From Rhodanobacteraceae bacterium (GTDB lineage: Bacteria; Pseudomonadota; Gammaproteobacteria; Xanthomonadales; Rhodanobacteraceae): a DNA stretch of 64,000 nucleotides. This document shows, one piece after another, positions 49,710-64,000 of the stretch (within the stretch, counting starts at the first letter, position 1; every line of letters starts with the position of its first letter). A program made the translations under genes and the position numbers. The DNA is taken from positions 1-64,000 of the forward strand of contig JALUXG010000054.1 in the NCBI GenBank assembly GCA_027019085.1, read 5' to 3'. The notes under the pieces were generated by a model that ran no database searches, was not told where the DNA came from, and worked only from the letters and a program-made list of their open reading frames with translations.

Positions 49710-51983
49710 TCACGTCACGGTCGCAGGAAGTTGTTTGCCGGCCTCGGTTTCGACGACCAGTTCACCGTCACGCACGTCCAGGCGTACCTTGCCGCCCTGC
49801 GCCAGCTTGCCGAACAGCAACTCGTCGGCGAGTGGCCGCTTCACTTGTTCCTGAATCACGCGCGCCATCGGTCGTGCGCCCATCTGCGGGTCGAAGCCGC
49901 GTTCGGCGAGCCAACGCCGTGCCTCGGCGCTGACATCGACGGTCACCTGCTTCTCGTTGAGCTGTGATTCGAGCTCGATCAGGAACTTGTCGACAACTCG
50001 CAGAATATGCTCGAAATCCAGCGAGCCGAACTGGATGATCGCATCGAGACGGTTGCGGAACTCCGGAGTGAAGGTGCGGCGGATGGTTTCCAGGGCATCG
50101 GGCGTATGGTTCTGCTCGACGAAGCCCATGGTCCGTCTGGATGCCAGTTGTGCTCCCGCATTGGTGGTCATCACCACGATCACGTTCTTGAAATTGGCTT
50201 CGCGGCCGTTGGTGTCGGTCAGGACACCGCGATCCATGATCTGCAGCAGGATGTTGAACACGTCCGGATGCGCCTTCTCGATTTCGTCCAGCAGCAGCAC
50301 GCAGTGCGGATGCTTGGTGACCGCCTCGGTCAGCAAGCCCCCCTGGTCGAAACCGACATAGCCCGGAGGCGCGCCCACCAGACGCGACACCGAATGCGCT
50401 TCCATGTATTCGGACATGTCGAAGCGGATCATTTCGATGCCCAGCTGCATGGCGAGCTGGCGGGTGACCTCGGTCTTGCCCACCCCGGTCGGCCCTGCCA
50501 GCAGGAAACTGCCGATCGGCTTCTTCGGGTCGGCCAGCCCGGAACGCGCCATCTTGATCGATGCGGCCAGCGCCTCGATGGCTGCATCCTGACCGAAGAC
50601 CACCATCTTCAGGTTGCGCTCCAGATTCTTCAGCACGTCGCGATCGGATGCGGACACCTGCTTGGCCGGAATCCGCGCCATGCGCGCGACGATGAATTCG
50701 ATATCGGCGACCTCGATGCGTTCGCTGCGCTCGCCCTCCGGGAACAGGCGCTGGCGCGCACCCGCCTCGTCGATGACGTCGATTGCCTTGTCGGGCAGCA
50801 GGCGGTCATGGATATGCTTGACGGAAAGATCGACGGCCGCCTGCAGGGCCTCGCTGCTGTAGATGACTGCGTGGTGCTGTTCGAAGCGTTCCTTCAGCCC
50901 GCGCAGGATATCCACGCTTTCGGCGATGCTGGGTTCGACAATGTCGATCTTCTGGAACCGGCGCGCCAGCGCCCTGTCCTTCTCGAAAATGCCGCGAAAT
51001 TCCTGGAATGTGGTCGAGCCGATGCAACGCAGCTCGCCCGAGGCCAGCATCGGCTTGATCAGGTTGGATGCATCCATGGTGCCGCCGGATGCCGAGCCCG
51101 CACCGATGATGGTGTGGATCTCGTCGATGAAAAGGATGGCGCCCGGTTCCTTCTTCAGCTGCGCGATCACCGCCTTGAGGCGCTTCTCGAAATCGCCGCG
51201 GTACTTGGTGCCAGCCACCAGCGCGCCCAGGTCCAGCGCCCAGATCGTGCTGTCGGCCAGCACCCCGGGCACGTCACCCTCGACGATGCGCTTGGCCAGG
51301 CCTTCCGCCAGCGCGGTCTTGCCCACGCCCGCCTCTCCGACGTACAGCGGATTGTTCTTGCGCCTCCGGCACAGGACCTGGATGGTGCGTTCGACTTCCT
51401 CCTGGCGACCGATCAACGGGTCTATCCGGCCCTGTTCGGCCAGCTCGTTGAGGTTGTTCGCATATTCCTGCAGCGGATTGGCATTGCCCTCGACGGTGCT
51501 TTCCTCGTTGTCACGCTGCTCGGCGGCAGGCGCGGCTTCGGCGTCATTGCCGATCCGTGCAATGCCGTGGGAAATGTAATTGACCACGTCGAGCCGGGTG
51601 ACTTCCTGCTGGTGCAGGAAATACACCGCATGGGAATCCTTTTCGCCGAAGATCGCCACCAGCACATTGGCGCCGGTCACTTCCTTGCGACCGGAGGATT
51701 GCACGTGATAGACCGCGCGCTGCAGCACCCGCTGGAAGCCGAGGGTCGGCTGGGTATCGCGTTCGTCGCCATCCTGCAGGACCGGAACCGTCTCCTCGAT
51801 GATCTTGCGCAGCGAGCTGCCCAGGCGATCCGGATCGACATTGCAGGCACGCAGCACCGTCGTGGCCGAGGTGTTGTCCAGGAGCGCCAGCAACAGGTGC
51901 TCCACGGTCATGAATTCGTGGCGCTGCTCACGGGCCGACTTGTAGCACTGGCCGATGGTGATTTCGAGATCCTTGCTGAACAT
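49710..51983 (-). CDS. clpA: ATP-dependent Clp protease ATP-binding subunit ClpA
   Basis: 757 aa; MFSKDLEITIGQCYKSAREQRHEFMTVEHLLLALLDN; GEAGVGKTALAEGLA. Confidence 0.98.
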   Translation of the reverse strand: MFSKDLEITIGQCYKSAREQRHEFMTVEHLLLALLDNTSATTVLRACNVDPDRLGSSLRKIIEETVPVLQDGDERDTQPTLGFQRVLQRAVYHVQSSGRKEVTGANVLVAIFGEKDSHAVYFLHQQEVTRLDVVNYISHGIARIGNDAEAAPAAEQRDNEESTVEGNANPLQEYANNLNELAEQGRIDPLIGRQEEVERTIQVLCRRRKNNPLYVGEAGVGKTALAEGLAKRIVEGDVPGVLADSTIWALDLGALVAGTKYRGDFEKRLKAVIAQLKKEPGAILFIDEIHTIIGAGSASGGTMDASNLIKPMLASGELRCIGSTTFQEFRGIFEKDRALARRFQKIDIVEPSIAESVDILRGLKERFEQHHAVIYSSEALQAAVDLSVKHIHDRLLPDKAIDVIDEAGARQRLFPEGERSERIEVADIEFIVARMARIPAKQVSASDRDVLKNLERNLKMVVFGQDAAIEALAASIKMARSGLADPKKPIGSFLLAGPTGVGKTEVTRQLAMQLGIEMIRFDMSEYMEAHSVSRLVGAPPGYVGFDQGGLLTEAVTKHPHCVLLLDEIEKAHPDVFNILLQIMDRGVLTDTNGREANFKNVIVVMTTNAGAQLASRRTMGFVEQNHTPDALETIRRTFTPEFRNRLDAIIQFGSLDFEHILRVVDKFLIELESQLNEKQVTVDVSAEARRWLAERGFDPQMGARPMARVIQEQVKRPLADELLFGKLAQGGKVRLDVRDGELVVETEAGKQLPATVT

Positions 51984-52051
51984 GCGGATCGTCTCCTGCT
52001 TCTGGACTTCACACCCGCTAGCGGCGGGCCACGGGGATCAAATGGGGATGG

Positions 52052-52408
52052 TCAAAGCTTTTCCATAGAGCACATCAACGGATGCTGGTGGGTCCGCGAG
52101 TATTCGTTGACCTGGGTCACCTTGGTTTCAGCCACTTCGCGGGAAAACACGCCACACACGCCCTTGCCACGGGTATGCACGTGCAGCATCACCTGCACGG
52201 CTCGTTCTTGGTCCATGGCGAAGAACCCGCGCAGGACCTCGACCACGAAATCCATCGGCGTGTAGTCATCGTTCAGCAGCACCACCTGAAACAGGGGCGG
52301 CTTGCCCAGCCTGGGCTTGGCCGTCTCGATGGCCACACCCTGGTCGAGACCGGGTGCCTGCTCGTGATCGTTGTCGGGATGCTGTGCCATGGGATTGAAG
52401 TAGAACAT
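52052..52408 (-). CDS. clpS: ClpS adaptor (ORF-track entry over-extended)
   Basis: PPLFQVVLLNDDYTPMDFVVEVLRGFFAMDQERAVQVMLHVHTRGKGVCGVFSREVAETK. Confidence 0.97.
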   Translation of the reverse strand: MFYFNPMAQHPDNDHEQAPGLDQGVAIETAKPRLGKPPLFQVVLLNDDYTPMDFVVEVLRGFFAMDQERAVQVMLHVHTRGKGVCGVFSREVAETKVTQVNEYSRTHQHPLMCSMEKL

Positions 52409-52525
52409 GTATTCGCCTGGTGATTCGATTATACGGCGACCGATGGCACCGCACGACCCGGTCATACAGGCCAAAGTGGTGGCACAATGCTCCTTTTCCA
52501 CAGGTCGAACGAATTTACATAAAGC

Positions 52526-53023
52526 ATGAACGATGCCAAGGACCCCGAGTCGACCGTATGGTGCCCGCATGTGACCGTCGCCTGTGTCGTGGCGGATCGT
52601 GAAGGCCGCTTTCTGATGGTGGAAGAGGAAGTATCGGGCCAGATTCGCTTCAATCAACCGGCCGGCCATCTGGAAGCAGGCGAATCGCTCGAGCAGGCCG
52701 CGGTGCGTGAGACGCTGGAGGAGTCGGGCTGGGAAGTCCGTCTGCGCCATCTTGTCGCCATCCATCAGTGGTTCAGTCCCGAACACCGGGAACACATCGT
52801 GCGCTTCAGTTTCGCCGGTGAGGCCGTCAGGCAGCATGCCGACAGGAAGCTTGACAGCGGCATTATCGGGCCGCACTGGATGCGGCGCGCCCAGATCGAG
52901 GCGCTGGGCGATCACCTGCGCAGTCCGCTGATATTGCGCAGCATCGATGCCTGGCTGGAGGGGCAGCGCATGCCGCTGCAAATGATCGAATGCCTGTTGC
53001 CTGCTCGAGCGGCACACCCATGA
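52526..53023 (+). CDS. NUDIX hydrolase NudJ-like
   Basis: [23 protein letters not shown] Nudix box; ATGA overlap with mnmA. Confidence 0.94.
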   Translation: MNDAKDPESTVWCPHVTVACVVADREGRFLMVEEEVSGQIRFNQPAGHLEAGESLEQAAVRETLEESGWEVRLRHLVAIHQWFSPEHREHIVRFSFAGEAVRQHADRKLDSGIIGPHWMRRAQIEALGDHLRSPLILRSIDAWLEGQRMPLQMIECLLPARAAHP

Positions 53024-54153
53024 AGGTCATGCTGGGCCTGTCTGGAGGAGTCGATTCCTCGGTGGCCGCCTTGCGCCTGATCGAAGCCGGCAGCTCGGTC
53101 GAAGGCCTGTTCATGCAGAACTGGGAAGAGGATACGCGCAACGGACCCTGCCGCGCCGAGCAGGACCGCAAGGATGCCGTGGCCGTATGCGCGGCACTCG
53201 GGCTGCCCTTCCACCACCGCAATTTCGCCAGCGAGTACTGGGATGGGGTGTTCGAGCACTTCCTTGCCGAATACCGCGCCGGGCGCACACCCAACCCGGA
53301 CGTGCTGTGCAACAGGGAAATCAAGTTCCGCACCTTCCTCGAGCATGCCCGAGCGCTCGGCGCCGAAAAAATAGCCACCGGCCACTACGCCAGAATCGAC
53401 AGGCACCAGGGAAGCTGGAGACTGCTGCGCGCACTCGACAGGGCCAAGGACCAGACCTATTTCCTGCATGCGCTGGGGCAGCAGCAACTGGCGGCAACCC
53501 TGTTCCCGATAGGTGACATGCAAAAGCACGAGGTACGGCGCACCGCCAGAGATGCCGGACTGCCCACCCACGACAAGAAGGATTCCACCGGCATCTGCTT
53601 CATCGGCGAACGCAATTTCCGATCCTTCCTCGGGCAGTATCTGCCGGCCCGTCCGGGCCTGATGAAGGCACCGGACGGCACCGTGCTCGGCGAGCACGAT
53701 GGGGTCATGTTCTACACCCTGGGGCAGCGCAGCGGGCTCAACATCGGCGGTCGCCGCGAGCATACCGGCGAGCCCTGGTACGTGGTCGGCAAGGACGTTG
53801 CGGCGAATGTGCTGTTTGTCGCACAGGGAGGCGCCAACCGATGGCTGATGAGCAGGCGTCTTGAGGCTAGCGCACCCACCTGGGTTGCAGGCGATCCGCC
53901 TTCCGGGGTCTTCTCCTGCACGGCCAAGGTACGCTACCGTCAGGACGACCAGTCCTGCCGTGTACGCGTTGTCAACGATCGCCTGCATGTCGAATTCGAA
54001 CAGCCGCAGCGTGCGGTCACGCCGGGGCAGTCGATCGTGTTCTATGCCGGCGAGGAGTGCTTGGGCGGCGGCATCATCGAGGCCAGTGATGCGCCCTGCG
54101 GCGGCCTGGCTACCGCGAACCACCCCCCATTGACCGACAGCGCACTGCAATGA
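53020..54153 (+). CDS. mnmA: tRNA-specific 2-thiouridylase
   Basis: [24 protein letters not shown]...[31 protein letters not shown]. Confidence 0.97.
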   Translation: MKVMLGLSGGVDSSVAALRLIEAGSSVEGLFMQNWEEDTRNGPCRAEQDRKDAVAVCAALGLPFHHRNFASEYWDGVFEHFLAEYRAGRTPNPDVLCNREIKFRTFLEHARALGAEKIATGHYARIDRHQGSWRLLRALDRAKDQTYFLHALGQQQLAATLFPIGDMQKHEVRRTARDAGLPTHDKKDSTGICFIGERNFRSFLGQYLPARPGLMKAPDGTVLGEHDGVMFYTLGQRSGLNIGGRREHTGEPWYVVGKDVAANVLFVAQGGANRWLMSRRLEASAPTWVAGDPPSGVFSCTAKVRYRQDDQSCRVRVVNDRLHVEFEQPQRAVTPGQSIVFYAGEECLGGGIIEASDAPCGGLATANHPPLTDSALQ

Positions 54154-54193
54154 CAGGCACCATGTACCGTCCGCAGATTCACGATTCCATACG

Positions 54194-54838
54194 TTGCCGC
54201 AAAGGAGTTTCGTCTTGAACGAAGATCGTGCCCTGGCCCTGGCCGGCGTCTTTCAGGGATGCGCACTGGCACACCAGCTCGCCACCCGCGGGCAGTGCGA
54301 CGACAACGCGTTCGAGCACTCCATAGCCAGCATCTTCCGCATCGATGCCGACGACGCGCCCTCGGTGTTCGGTGGCATTGCCGGCGTACGTCTTGGCCTG
54401 CAAATCCTGACCCGGCAATTCGAGGGCGAGATCCAGGACCCCGAAGTGATGCGCATGGTCGTCACGGTAGTGCGACTTGAGCGGACCTTCAGCGGACGCG
54501 GCCAGTTGACCTCGCACATGCTCGAAGGCATCGAACAAACCCGCCGGCAGTCCGAACACTTCGGCTGCACCCATGCCACGGTCATCTCCCGCCTTGCCGA
54601 CTTGTACGCCACCACGCTGTCGACCCTGCGTCCGCGCGTCATGGTCAGCGGATCACCGATGCTGCTGCAACAACAGAACGTGGTCGAACGCATACGCGCC
54701 TTGCTGCTGGCTGCAGTGCGCGCTGCCGTACTGTGGCGCCAGACAGGTGGTCGCCAATGGCATTGGCTGGTGCATCGGCGCAAGTACGCCATGCTGGCTC
54801 GTGGCCTGCTGACCGGGTCGACGCTGGAAAACGGATGA
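54194..54838 (+). CDS. hflD: HflD-like protein
   Basis: ALAGVFQGCALAHQLATRG...; located directly after mnmA as in other gammaproteobacteria. Confidence 0.9.
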   Translation: MPQRSFVLNEDRALALAGVFQGCALAHQLATRGQCDDNAFEHSIASIFRIDADDAPSVFGGIAGVRLGLQILTRQFEGEIQDPEVMRMVVTVVRLERTFSGRGQLTSHMLEGIEQTRRQSEHFGCTHATVISRLADLYATTLSTLRPRVMVSGSPMLLQQQNVVERIRALLLAAVRAAVLWRQTGGRQWHWLVHRRKYAMLARGLLTGSTLENG

Positions 54839-54906
54839 GCACAGCGCACATGGCGTCGTGTTTTTCCTATCATTGATCCTTCAACATCTCCCGACAAGGC
54901 GGTTTC

Positions 54907-57204
54907 ATGAGCACGTTGAGCAAGAACCCTGCATGGCAGGCCCTGGAACGGAAATGCCAGACGCTGGGCAAGCGGCACCTGCGCACGCTGTTCGCGCATG
55001 ATGGCGAGCGGGCCGAAAGATTTCTGGCAGAAGCCGCCGGATGGAGGCTCGATTACTCCAAGCAGCGCATCGACACCAAGGCTCTGCGCATGCTGATGGA
55101 CCTTGCCCGCGAGCGCAGAATCGAACAGCGACGCGATGCCATGTTTGCCGGCCAGGCGGTCAACAGCACCGAGCATCGCGCCGCGCTGCACATTGCCTTG
55201 CGCGCTCCTGCCGATCGTGTCATCGAGGTCGATGGCAAGAATGTGGTGCCGGGAGTGCACCAGACCCTGGAGCGGATGTCCGTTTTCGCCGATGCCATCC
55301 GGCACGGCAAATGGACCGGCTTCGCCGGACACCCGATCCGCAACATCGTCAACATCGGCATCGGCGGATCGGACCTGGGCCCGGTCATGGCCCATGAAGC
55401 CCTGCGCCATTACGCCGACCGCAGCCTTCGTTTCCGCTTCGTGTCGAATGTCGACCGGACGGACTTTGCCGAAGCGGTACGCGATCTCGACCCTGCCGAA
55501 ACCCTGTTCATCGTCGCCTCCAAGACCTTTACCACCCTGGAGACCATGACCAATGCGAACACGGCGCGCGAGTGGATCCGCGATGCGGCAGGGCCGGATC
55601 GCACGGTGGTCGGGAAACACTTCGTGGCCTTGTCCACGAATCGGGAGAAGGTACGCAGCTTCGGCATCCCCGCCGCCAACATGTTCGGATTCGAGGACTG
55701 GGTCGGTGGACGCTATTCCATGGATTCGGCGATCGGACTCAGCACCATGATCGCCATCGGGCCGCAGGCCTTCGGCGAGATGCTGCATGGCTTCCATGAA
55801 ATGGACGAGCACTTCAGGCATGCCCCGCTGGAATCGAACCTGCCCGTCATCCACGGCATGCTCGGCATCTGGAACAACAATTTCCTGGGCGCCGAGACCG
55901 TGGCCGTGCTGCCCTACGAGCAGTACCTGAAGCGATTCCCGGCCTATCTGCAGCAACTGACCATGGAGTCGAACGGCAAGCATGTGACGCGCGGCGGCCG
56001 GAAACTGGACTATGCAACGGGTCCCATCTACTGGGGCGAGCCCGGAACCAACGGCCAGCATTCGTTCTACCAGCTCATCCATCAGGGTACGCGCCTGATC
56101 CCGTGCGATTTCATTGCATTCGGCAGTCCGCTCAACCCCGGTGGCCGTCATCACGACCTGCTGATGGCCAATGTCATCGCCCAGGCCGAAGCCCTGGCCT
56201 TCGGCAAGACGCTGGCCGAGGTGCGTGGCGAAGGCGTGCCGCCGGCACTTGCGCCGCACAAGGTCTTCGAGGGCAACCGCCCTTCCAACCTGCTGGTAGC
56301 AGGCCGCCTGACGCCGGCCACCCTCGGCGCCCTGATCGCACTCTACGAGCACAGCGTGTTCGTGCAGGCCGCGATCTGGGACATCAATCCCTTCGACCAG
56401 TGGGGCGTGGAACTGGGCAAGGTGCTGGCCTTGCGCATCGCCGACGAAATCGAGTCGCCGCGCAAGCGGCTCGGTCACGATGCGTCCACCAACGCAGCCA
56501 TCCGCTGGTACCGCAGGATGCGCAAGGGTGAGGCATCGGCGCCCTCCCATGCGCGACGGATCCTGGTGCTCGACATCGGTGGCACGCACGTGAAGATGCG
56601 ACACACGGACCACTCGGAACAGCGCCGCTTCAAGTCCGGCCCGACGATGACTCCACAGGACATGATGGAAAGCTTGCTGCCCATGGTCGAGGACTGGCCA
56701 TTTGATGCCGTGACCGCCGGTGTTCCCGCCCCGGTGGTTCATGGTCGATTGAGCACCGACCCGGTCAATCTCGGTGCCGGCTGGAAGGATTTCGATTTCC
56801 AGGCGGCATTCGGTTGTCCCGTGCGGGTGATCAACGATGCCGCCATGCAGGCCCTGGGCAGTTATCGCGGTGGACGCATGCTGTTCCTTGGCCTGGGTAC
56901 CGGCCTCGGCTCGGCACTGATCATCGACGGTGTCCTGCAGCCCACCGAACTGTCGCACATGCCCTGGCGCAAACACACCTACGAGCACTATGTCAGCGAC
57001 GCGTTCTGCAACAAGGATCGCGATGCATGGATACGCAACGTCATGGAGCTGATCCTGGTCATGCGCGACGCCTTCATGCCCGATTACGTCGTCCTTGGCG
57101 GTGGCAATGTCAGGCACCTTGACAAGCTTCCCGATGGGGTCTTGCGGGGCGCCAATGACAATGCCTTCGCCGGCGGATTCCGGGCTTGGGACATGCCTGT
57201 CTGA
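54907..57204 (+). CDS. pgi: Fusion: glucose-6-phosphate isomerase + ROK/polyphosphate-glucokinase-like domain
   Basis: aa 1-~540 Pgi ([27 protein letters not shown]-like [27 protein letters not shown]); aa ~552-765 ROK ([43 protein letters not shown]) in one uninterrupted frame. Confidence 0.92.
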   Translation: MSTLSKNPAWQALERKCQTLGKRHLRTLFAHDGERAERFLAEAAGWRLDYSKQRIDTKALRMLMDLARERRIEQRRDAMFAGQAVNSTEHRAALHIALRAPADRVIEVDGKNVVPGVHQTLERMSVFADAIRHGKWTGFAGHPIRNIVNIGIGGSDLGPVMAHEALRHYADRSLRFRFVSNVDRTDFAEAVRDLDPAETLFIVASKTFTTLETMTNANTAREWIRDAAGPDRTVVGKHFVALSTNREKVRSFGIPAANMFGFEDWVGGRYSMDSAIGLSTMIAIGPQAFGEMLHGFHEMDEHFRHAPLESNLPVIHGMLGIWNNNFLGAETVAVLPYEQYLKRFPAYLQQLTMESNGKHVTRGGRKLDYATGPIYWGEPGTNGQHSFYQLIHQGTRLIPCDFIAFGSPLNPGGRHHDLLMANVIAQAEALAFGKTLAEVRGEGVPPALAPHKVFEGNRPSNLLVAGRLTPATLGALIALYEHSVFVQAAIWDINPFDQWGVELGKVLALRIADEIESPRKRLGHDASTNAAIRWYRRMRKGEASAPSHARRILVLDIGGTHVKMRHTDHSEQRRFKSGPTMTPQDMMESLLPMVEDWPFDAVTAGVPAPVVHGRLSTDPVNLGAGWKDFDFQAAFGCPVRVINDAAMQALGSYRGGRMLFLGLGTGLGSALIIDGVLQPTELSHMPWRKHTYEHYVSDAFCNKDRDAWIRNVMELILVMRDAFMPDYVVLGGGNVRHLDKLPDGVLRGANDNAFAGGFRAWDMPV

Positions 57205-57422
57205 GCCCGGCCCGACAGATCACGGTACCCGTGCCCTGCAGGTCGTAAACCATGCTTCATGTACGCGTGCCGCGCTGTCTCCGATACGGCTTGCGGGGGT
57301 CGACGCGAAGTGCACAGACACGCACACATTCGCGCCGTGCATCGGTTTTGCGCGATAATGGGCGGCCCACCGGGGACGTTGTCATCGTCCACACGCCCGC
57401 CGACCCCTTGCAGGAGCAGTCC

Positions 57423-60173
<2,751 letters not shown>

Positions 60174-60201
60174 ACATTTCGAGCCTGCCGGCTTGCCAAC
60201 C

Positions 60202-60231
60202 ACCGCCGGTCGTCAGACCGGCGGTTTTTTT
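60202..60231 (+). terminator. Intrinsic terminator of acnA
   Basis: ACCGCCGGTC-gtca-GACCGGCGGT-TTTTTT. Confidence 0.92.
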
Positions 60232-60373
60232 GGTGGCTTGTTCGCAACATAAGCAACCCCGCCCGTACGGACGCACCCCGCATGTTGGCATGCACAGGGA
60301 CAAGGACATGGCGCCCCCTTCGCCCCCTGTTGGCTGCACTGATCTTGCTGCATCCGGGAGACGCCCATCAAGG

Positions 60374-60883
60374 TTACAGCGCCTTTTGCCATCGCGCGTT
60401 GTAGCAGCGCCAGGCGCCGTCTTCCTCACGCCATCCGCTTTCGACGCGATATACCCCGAGGTGTCGCGGTATCAAACCGCCGCCACCTCCCAGGGTCAGG
60501 GTGAACCGCGCCAGCATCCGTTTGCCGCGATGTTCGATATCGACCGGGCCGACCAGCACCTTGACCGATTCGCCGCGAAGACGCGCCAGTCGCAACAACC
60601 CGAGCAATCGCGCCCGATCAAGTTGCTGGCCCGGGTTCACGAAATCCGCACTGAGGACGCGACCCAGCGCACTGGCATCACGTTCGCGGGCCGCATCGGC
60701 AGCCTGGACGATAGCGGACCGAACCTGTTGTTCGGCATTTTCATGCTGGCAGGCGGCCACTGCCAGAGCCATCACGGCTGCCATCAGCCCCATGGCCAGC
60801 CATTCCCAAAATGGCCTGCACCTGCACTGTGCCCCGTATCCGGGACGCCTGCGTTCGAAATAACGCTTCGTCACGACTTGCAT
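60374..60883 (-). CDS. Hypothetical lipoprotein (start uncertain)
   Basis: MGLMAAVMALAVAAC lipobox then AEQQVRSAIVQAADAARERDASALGRVLSADFVNPGQQ... Confidence 0.65.
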   Translation of the reverse strand: MQVVTKRYFERRRPGYGAQCRCRPFWEWLAMGLMAAVMALAVAACQHENAEQQVRSAIVQAADAARERDASALGRVLSADFVNPGQQLDRARLLGLLRLARLRGESVKVLVGPVDIEHRGKRMLARFTLTLGGGGGLIPRHLGVYRVESGWREEDGAWRCYNARWQKAL

Positions 60884-61043
60884 CCGACACAGCCTCCGTC
60901 TCGTTTCGTCATCCTGGCGCCAATTGCAGACTACCCCACCAAAGTCGGGTTGCCGCTCATGCGGGCCTGTGCTCCAATGAAACGATCGTTTGCATCGGCG
61001 CATTTGCGCCATGGGCAATTTCTAGACCGAGGGGTCCTATCAC

Positions 61044-62729
61044 GTGATGAATGAACAACGTCCCTGGCTGGCCCATTACCCGGAAGGCGTGCCCGAAACC
61101 ATCGATCCGGGCACCTACACGTCGGTCGTTGCGGTCATCGAGGAGGCATTCGACCGATTCCGCCACCGGCCGGCGTTCCACAATCTCGGTCGCACCCTCA
61201 GCTATGCCGACATCGAACGCGAAAGCGCCCGCTTTGCCGGTTACCTGCAACATGAACTCGGCCTGGGCAAGGGTGACCGCATTGCCATCATGCTGCCCAA
61301 TGTCCTGCAGTACCCGATTGTCCTGTTCGGCGCCTTGCGCGCAGGCCTGACGGTGGTCAACACCAACCCGATGTATACCGCGCGCGAATTGCGCCACCAA
61401 CTCGAGGATTCAGAAGCGACGGCCATCGTGGTGCTCGACAATTTCGCCGCCACCCTGCAGAAGGTGGTGGCCGAAACCGGAGTTCGCCATGTCATCACCA
61501 CCGGGCTCGGAGACCTGCTCGGATTTCCCAAGGGAGCCCTGGTCAATTTCGTGCTCAAGCACGTCAAGAAAATGGTGCCTGCGTATCGCATCGAAGGCGC
61601 CGTTCGCCTCAAAGACGCCCTTTCGAAGGGCGAGAGCAAGACATTCGACCGGGTGGAACTGGGGCACGAGGACCTCGCCTTCCTGCAGTACACGGGAGGC
61701 ACCACCGGCGTGGCCAAGGGCGCCATGCTCAGCCACGGCAACATGGTCGCCAACATGCTGCAGGCCGGCGCATGGATCGGCAATCGCGCCAGGGAGGGCG
61801 AGGAAATCATCATCACCGCCCTGCCGCTTTATCACATCTTCTCGCTGACGGCGAACAGCCTGGTGTTCATGCGCCTGGGCGGCCTGAACTGGCTGGTCAC
61901 CAATCCGCGCGACATGCCCGGCTTCGTCAAGGAACTGGGCAAGGTGCGGTTTACGGCGATTACCGGCGTCAACACCCTGTTCAACGGCCTGCTCAACACG
62001 CCGGGCTTCAAGGACCTGGATTTTTCCGCACTGCACCTCACCCTCGGTGGCGGCATGGCCGTACAGCGCGTGGTAGCCGAACGCTGGAAGAAGATCACCG
62101 GCTGCACCCTCGCCGAAGCCTACGGCTTGACCGAAACCTCACCCGCCGCCTGCATCAACCCGTTGGATATTGCCGACTACAATGGCTCGATCGGCCTGCC
62201 GATCCCGTCCACTGACGTGCAGATCTGGTCCGAGGACAACCAGCCCCTACCCTACGGAGAAGTGGGCGAACTGATGGTCAGGGGCCCGCAGGTGATGAAA
62301 GGGTACTGGAAGCGTCCGGAAGAGACGGCCAAGGTGCTCGAGGACAGCGGCTGGCTGCATACCGGCGATGTGGCGAAGATGGACGAAAACGGCTTTGTTT
62401 ATATCGTGGACCGCAAGAAGGACATGATCCTGGTCTCCGGATTCAACGTCTATCCAAACGAGATCGAGGACGTGGTCATGGACCATCCCGGCGTGGCCGA
62501 AGTAGCAGCCGTCGGGGTACCCGATGAACATTCCGGCGAGGTGGTCAAGCTGTTCGTGGTGAAAAAGGACCCATCGCTGACCGAAGAAGCCCTGAAACAG
62601 TACTGCCACGACGAACTGACCGGTTACAAACGACCCAAATTCATCGAGTTCCGCGACGAATTGCCGAAAAGCAATGTGGGCAAGATCCTGCGCCGGGAGT
62701 TGCGGGACAGCAAGCATAGCCCGGATTGA
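61044..62729 (+). CDS. fadD: Long-chain-fatty-acid-CoA ligase (FadD/RpfB-like)
   Basis: 561 aa; [64 protein letters not shown]. Confidence 0.96.
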   Translation: MMNEQRPWLAHYPEGVPETIDPGTYTSVVAVIEEAFDRFRHRPAFHNLGRTLSYADIERESARFAGYLQHELGLGKGDRIAIMLPNVLQYPIVLFGALRAGLTVVNTNPMYTARELRHQLEDSEATAIVVLDNFAATLQKVVAETGVRHVITTGLGDLLGFPKGALVNFVLKHVKKMVPAYRIEGAVRLKDALSKGESKTFDRVELGHEDLAFLQYTGGTTGVAKGAMLSHGNMVANMLQAGAWIGNRAREGEEIIITALPLYHIFSLTANSLVFMRLGGLNWLVTNPRDMPGFVKELGKVRFTAITGVNTLFNGLLNTPGFKDLDFSALHLTLGGGMAVQRVVAERWKKITGCTLAEAYGLTETSPAACINPLDIADYNGSIGLPIPSTDVQIWSEDNQPLPYGEVGELMVRGPQVMKGYWKRPEETAKVLEDSGWLHTGDVAKMDENGFVYIVDRKKDMILVSGFNVYPNEIEDVVMDHPGVAEVAAVGVPDEHSGEVVKLFVVKKDPSLTEEALKQYCHDELTGYKRPKFIEFRDELPKSNVGKILRRELRDSKHSPD

Positions 62730-62783
62730 TTGCGCACAACCGGGACGCTTCGGACAGCCACTCGTCCGGCGCGCGGGATGCAT

Positions 62784-63161
62784 TCAGGCGTCGCGATCCT
62801 CCCAGGGTTCGAGCTTGTCGGCATACCCGCCAAGCAAACTCCACAGCGTTTCCTGCTTGTCGTCCGGAATGCGCGCAAATTCGAGTCCGATCCACTCGTT
62901 GCCGGCCCGGATCACCCTCGCTTCGACGTGGATATGCAGATCGTTGCCGAAAATCATGTCGACCACCCAGATCTGCCCCATCTCGCCATTCCAGTGTGCC
63001 GGGCGCCGTACCCGCACTCCGGTCGCGGAAATGTCCCCCAGCTCGCTGGGGTACGAATCACCGGCACGATTGAGGAGTGCCGCCGAAGCGATGCGCATGC
63101 GGGCATGGCGCAATCGCCGCTTGTGCATGCCGGTTTCGTGGTAGGCAGGTTCGATCATCAT
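62784..63161 (-). CDS. PilZ-domain protein
   Basis: From MMIEPAYHETGMHKRRLRHARMRI; ELGDISATGVRVRRP; GNEWIGLEFARI. Confidence 0.75.
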   Translation of the reverse strand: MMIEPAYHETGMHKRRLRHARMRIASAALLNRAGDSYPSELGDISATGVRVRRPAHWNGEMGQIWVVDMIFGNDLHIHVEARVIRAGNEWIGLEFARIPDDKQETLWSLLGGYADKLEPWEDRDA

Positions 63162-63192
63162 GGAGGCGCGCCCTGTACGTCGATGGAGACCT

Positions 63193-63210
63193 TGGCCACC
63201 CGGGTGGCCA
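63193..63210. promoter_or_regulatory. 18-bp perfect palindrome upstream of PilZ gene
   Basis: TGGCCACCCGGGTGGCCA. Confidence 0.45.
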
Positions 63211-63730
63211 CCCATGCCGGTATCTAGCAAAAAGTGCGCCACAGTCGATTTCACAGGCCCGATCGCCCGTGGCGAGGCGCCATGCGCCGGCAAGGGCTGC
63301 CACACATGAATCCTGTCTTCCAGCGGTACGCCGTTCAGGGGCACACCCTGTCACTCAGCGTCCATTTGCGCGCAATGCAAGCTACTGGACTTGCACGCCG
63401 GCTGGCTATACCCTATTCGGAAGGGTGGAATGACGGATCACGGCATACCGGATCCTCGCGCGCTCAAATGTTCTGGTACTGACCCGCCTCCCGGAAACTG
63501 CCGATGCGCAGCTTCCCGATGTTGTTCGGTGGGCCACCGCCTGTTCCGCGCCATGCCCCCACGAAACGGATGCGATCCACATCGCGACGTGCACAACCAC
63601 CGTCGCCCGCCACGGCGCATGCGTGGGTGCTGCGCGATATCTACCATGCTCATGCAATGATTCCTGTCCCTCCAGACAGGCCATCACATCCAGCCGGCTC
63701 GACCGGCTTGCCAAGGGTCCCTACGCCCGG

Positions 63731-64000
63731 ATGACCAGTCAGACAGCACAACCCGAGCCGGCCGAGGCCTGCGCTTCGCCGTTTCAGCCCTTGCCGCAGC
63801 AGCAGGAAATGCCGCTCGCCGTGGTTCACGGCCAGCCCTACCTGCAAATGCCGCAGGACCTGTACATTCCGCCCGATGCGCTGGAAGTGATCCTGGAGGC
63901 CTTCGAAGGCCCCCTTGATCTGCTCCTGTACCTGATCCGGCGCCAGAACATCGATATCCTCGACATTCCGATTGCCGAAATCACGCGCCAGTACATGCAG
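63731..64000 (+). CDS. scpA: Segregation and condensation protein A, 5' part (continues past right edge)
   Basis: [19 protein letters not shown]...[38 protein letters not shown]; missing from ORF track because it has no stop in window. Confidence 0.95.
   Translation, partial: MTSQTAQPEPAEACASPFQPLPQQQEMPLAVVHGQPYLQMPQDLYIPPDALEVILEAFEGPLDLLLYLIRRQNIDILDIPIAEITRQYMQ

Noticed and set aside
50007-52265. 752-aa plus-strand ORF antisense to clpA/clpS
   Set aside because: Antisense artefact.
54253-57117. 954-aa minus-strand ORF antisense to hflD/pgi
   Set aside because: Antisense artefact over clear plus-strand genes.
63345-63730. Short ORFs between PilZ and scpA
   Set aside because: Multiple overlapping small frames, no RBS or recognisable domain; treated as intergenic.

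Overview
High-GC gammaproteobacterial chromosome segment, most likely Xanthomonadales judging from rpfE/recJ, carAB/greA and aconitase/rpfB synteny. Most of it is dense housekeeping: recJ, rpfE-like, ABC-F, greA, carB/carA, dapB, dnaJ/dnaK/grpE/hrcA, recN, tcdA, pldA, slyD, uvrC, pgsA, three tRNAs, kdsB, bglX, aroA, pheA, serC, infA, clpA/clpS, nudJ, mnmA, hflD, pgi, acnA, fadD/rpfB. Two real genes run off the window edges and are missing from the ORF track: an RHS/YD-repeat protein at the left edge (minus) and scpA at the right edge (plus). Main points for follow-up: (1) an S23-like four-helix-bundle ORF wedged between carA and carB, start/stop-overlapped with both, and bracketed by inverted heptamer (CGGGACT)n arrays, an rRNA intervening-sequence-like architecture inside a protein-coding operon; (2) a ~1.1 kb mini-element delimited by a 43-bp perfect duplication of the 3' half of tRNA-Cys, splitting a glyW-cysT-leuZ-type tRNA cluster and carrying one unknown ORF and no integrase; (3) a continuous Pgi-ROK/polyphosphate-glucokinase-like fusion; (4) an orphan encapsulated-ferritin-like protein without a visible encapsulin or targeting tail, next to a 2OG-Fe(II) oxygenase-like gene; (5) several structured or repeat-containing regulatory regions. 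All identifications come from reading the sequence; no searches were run.
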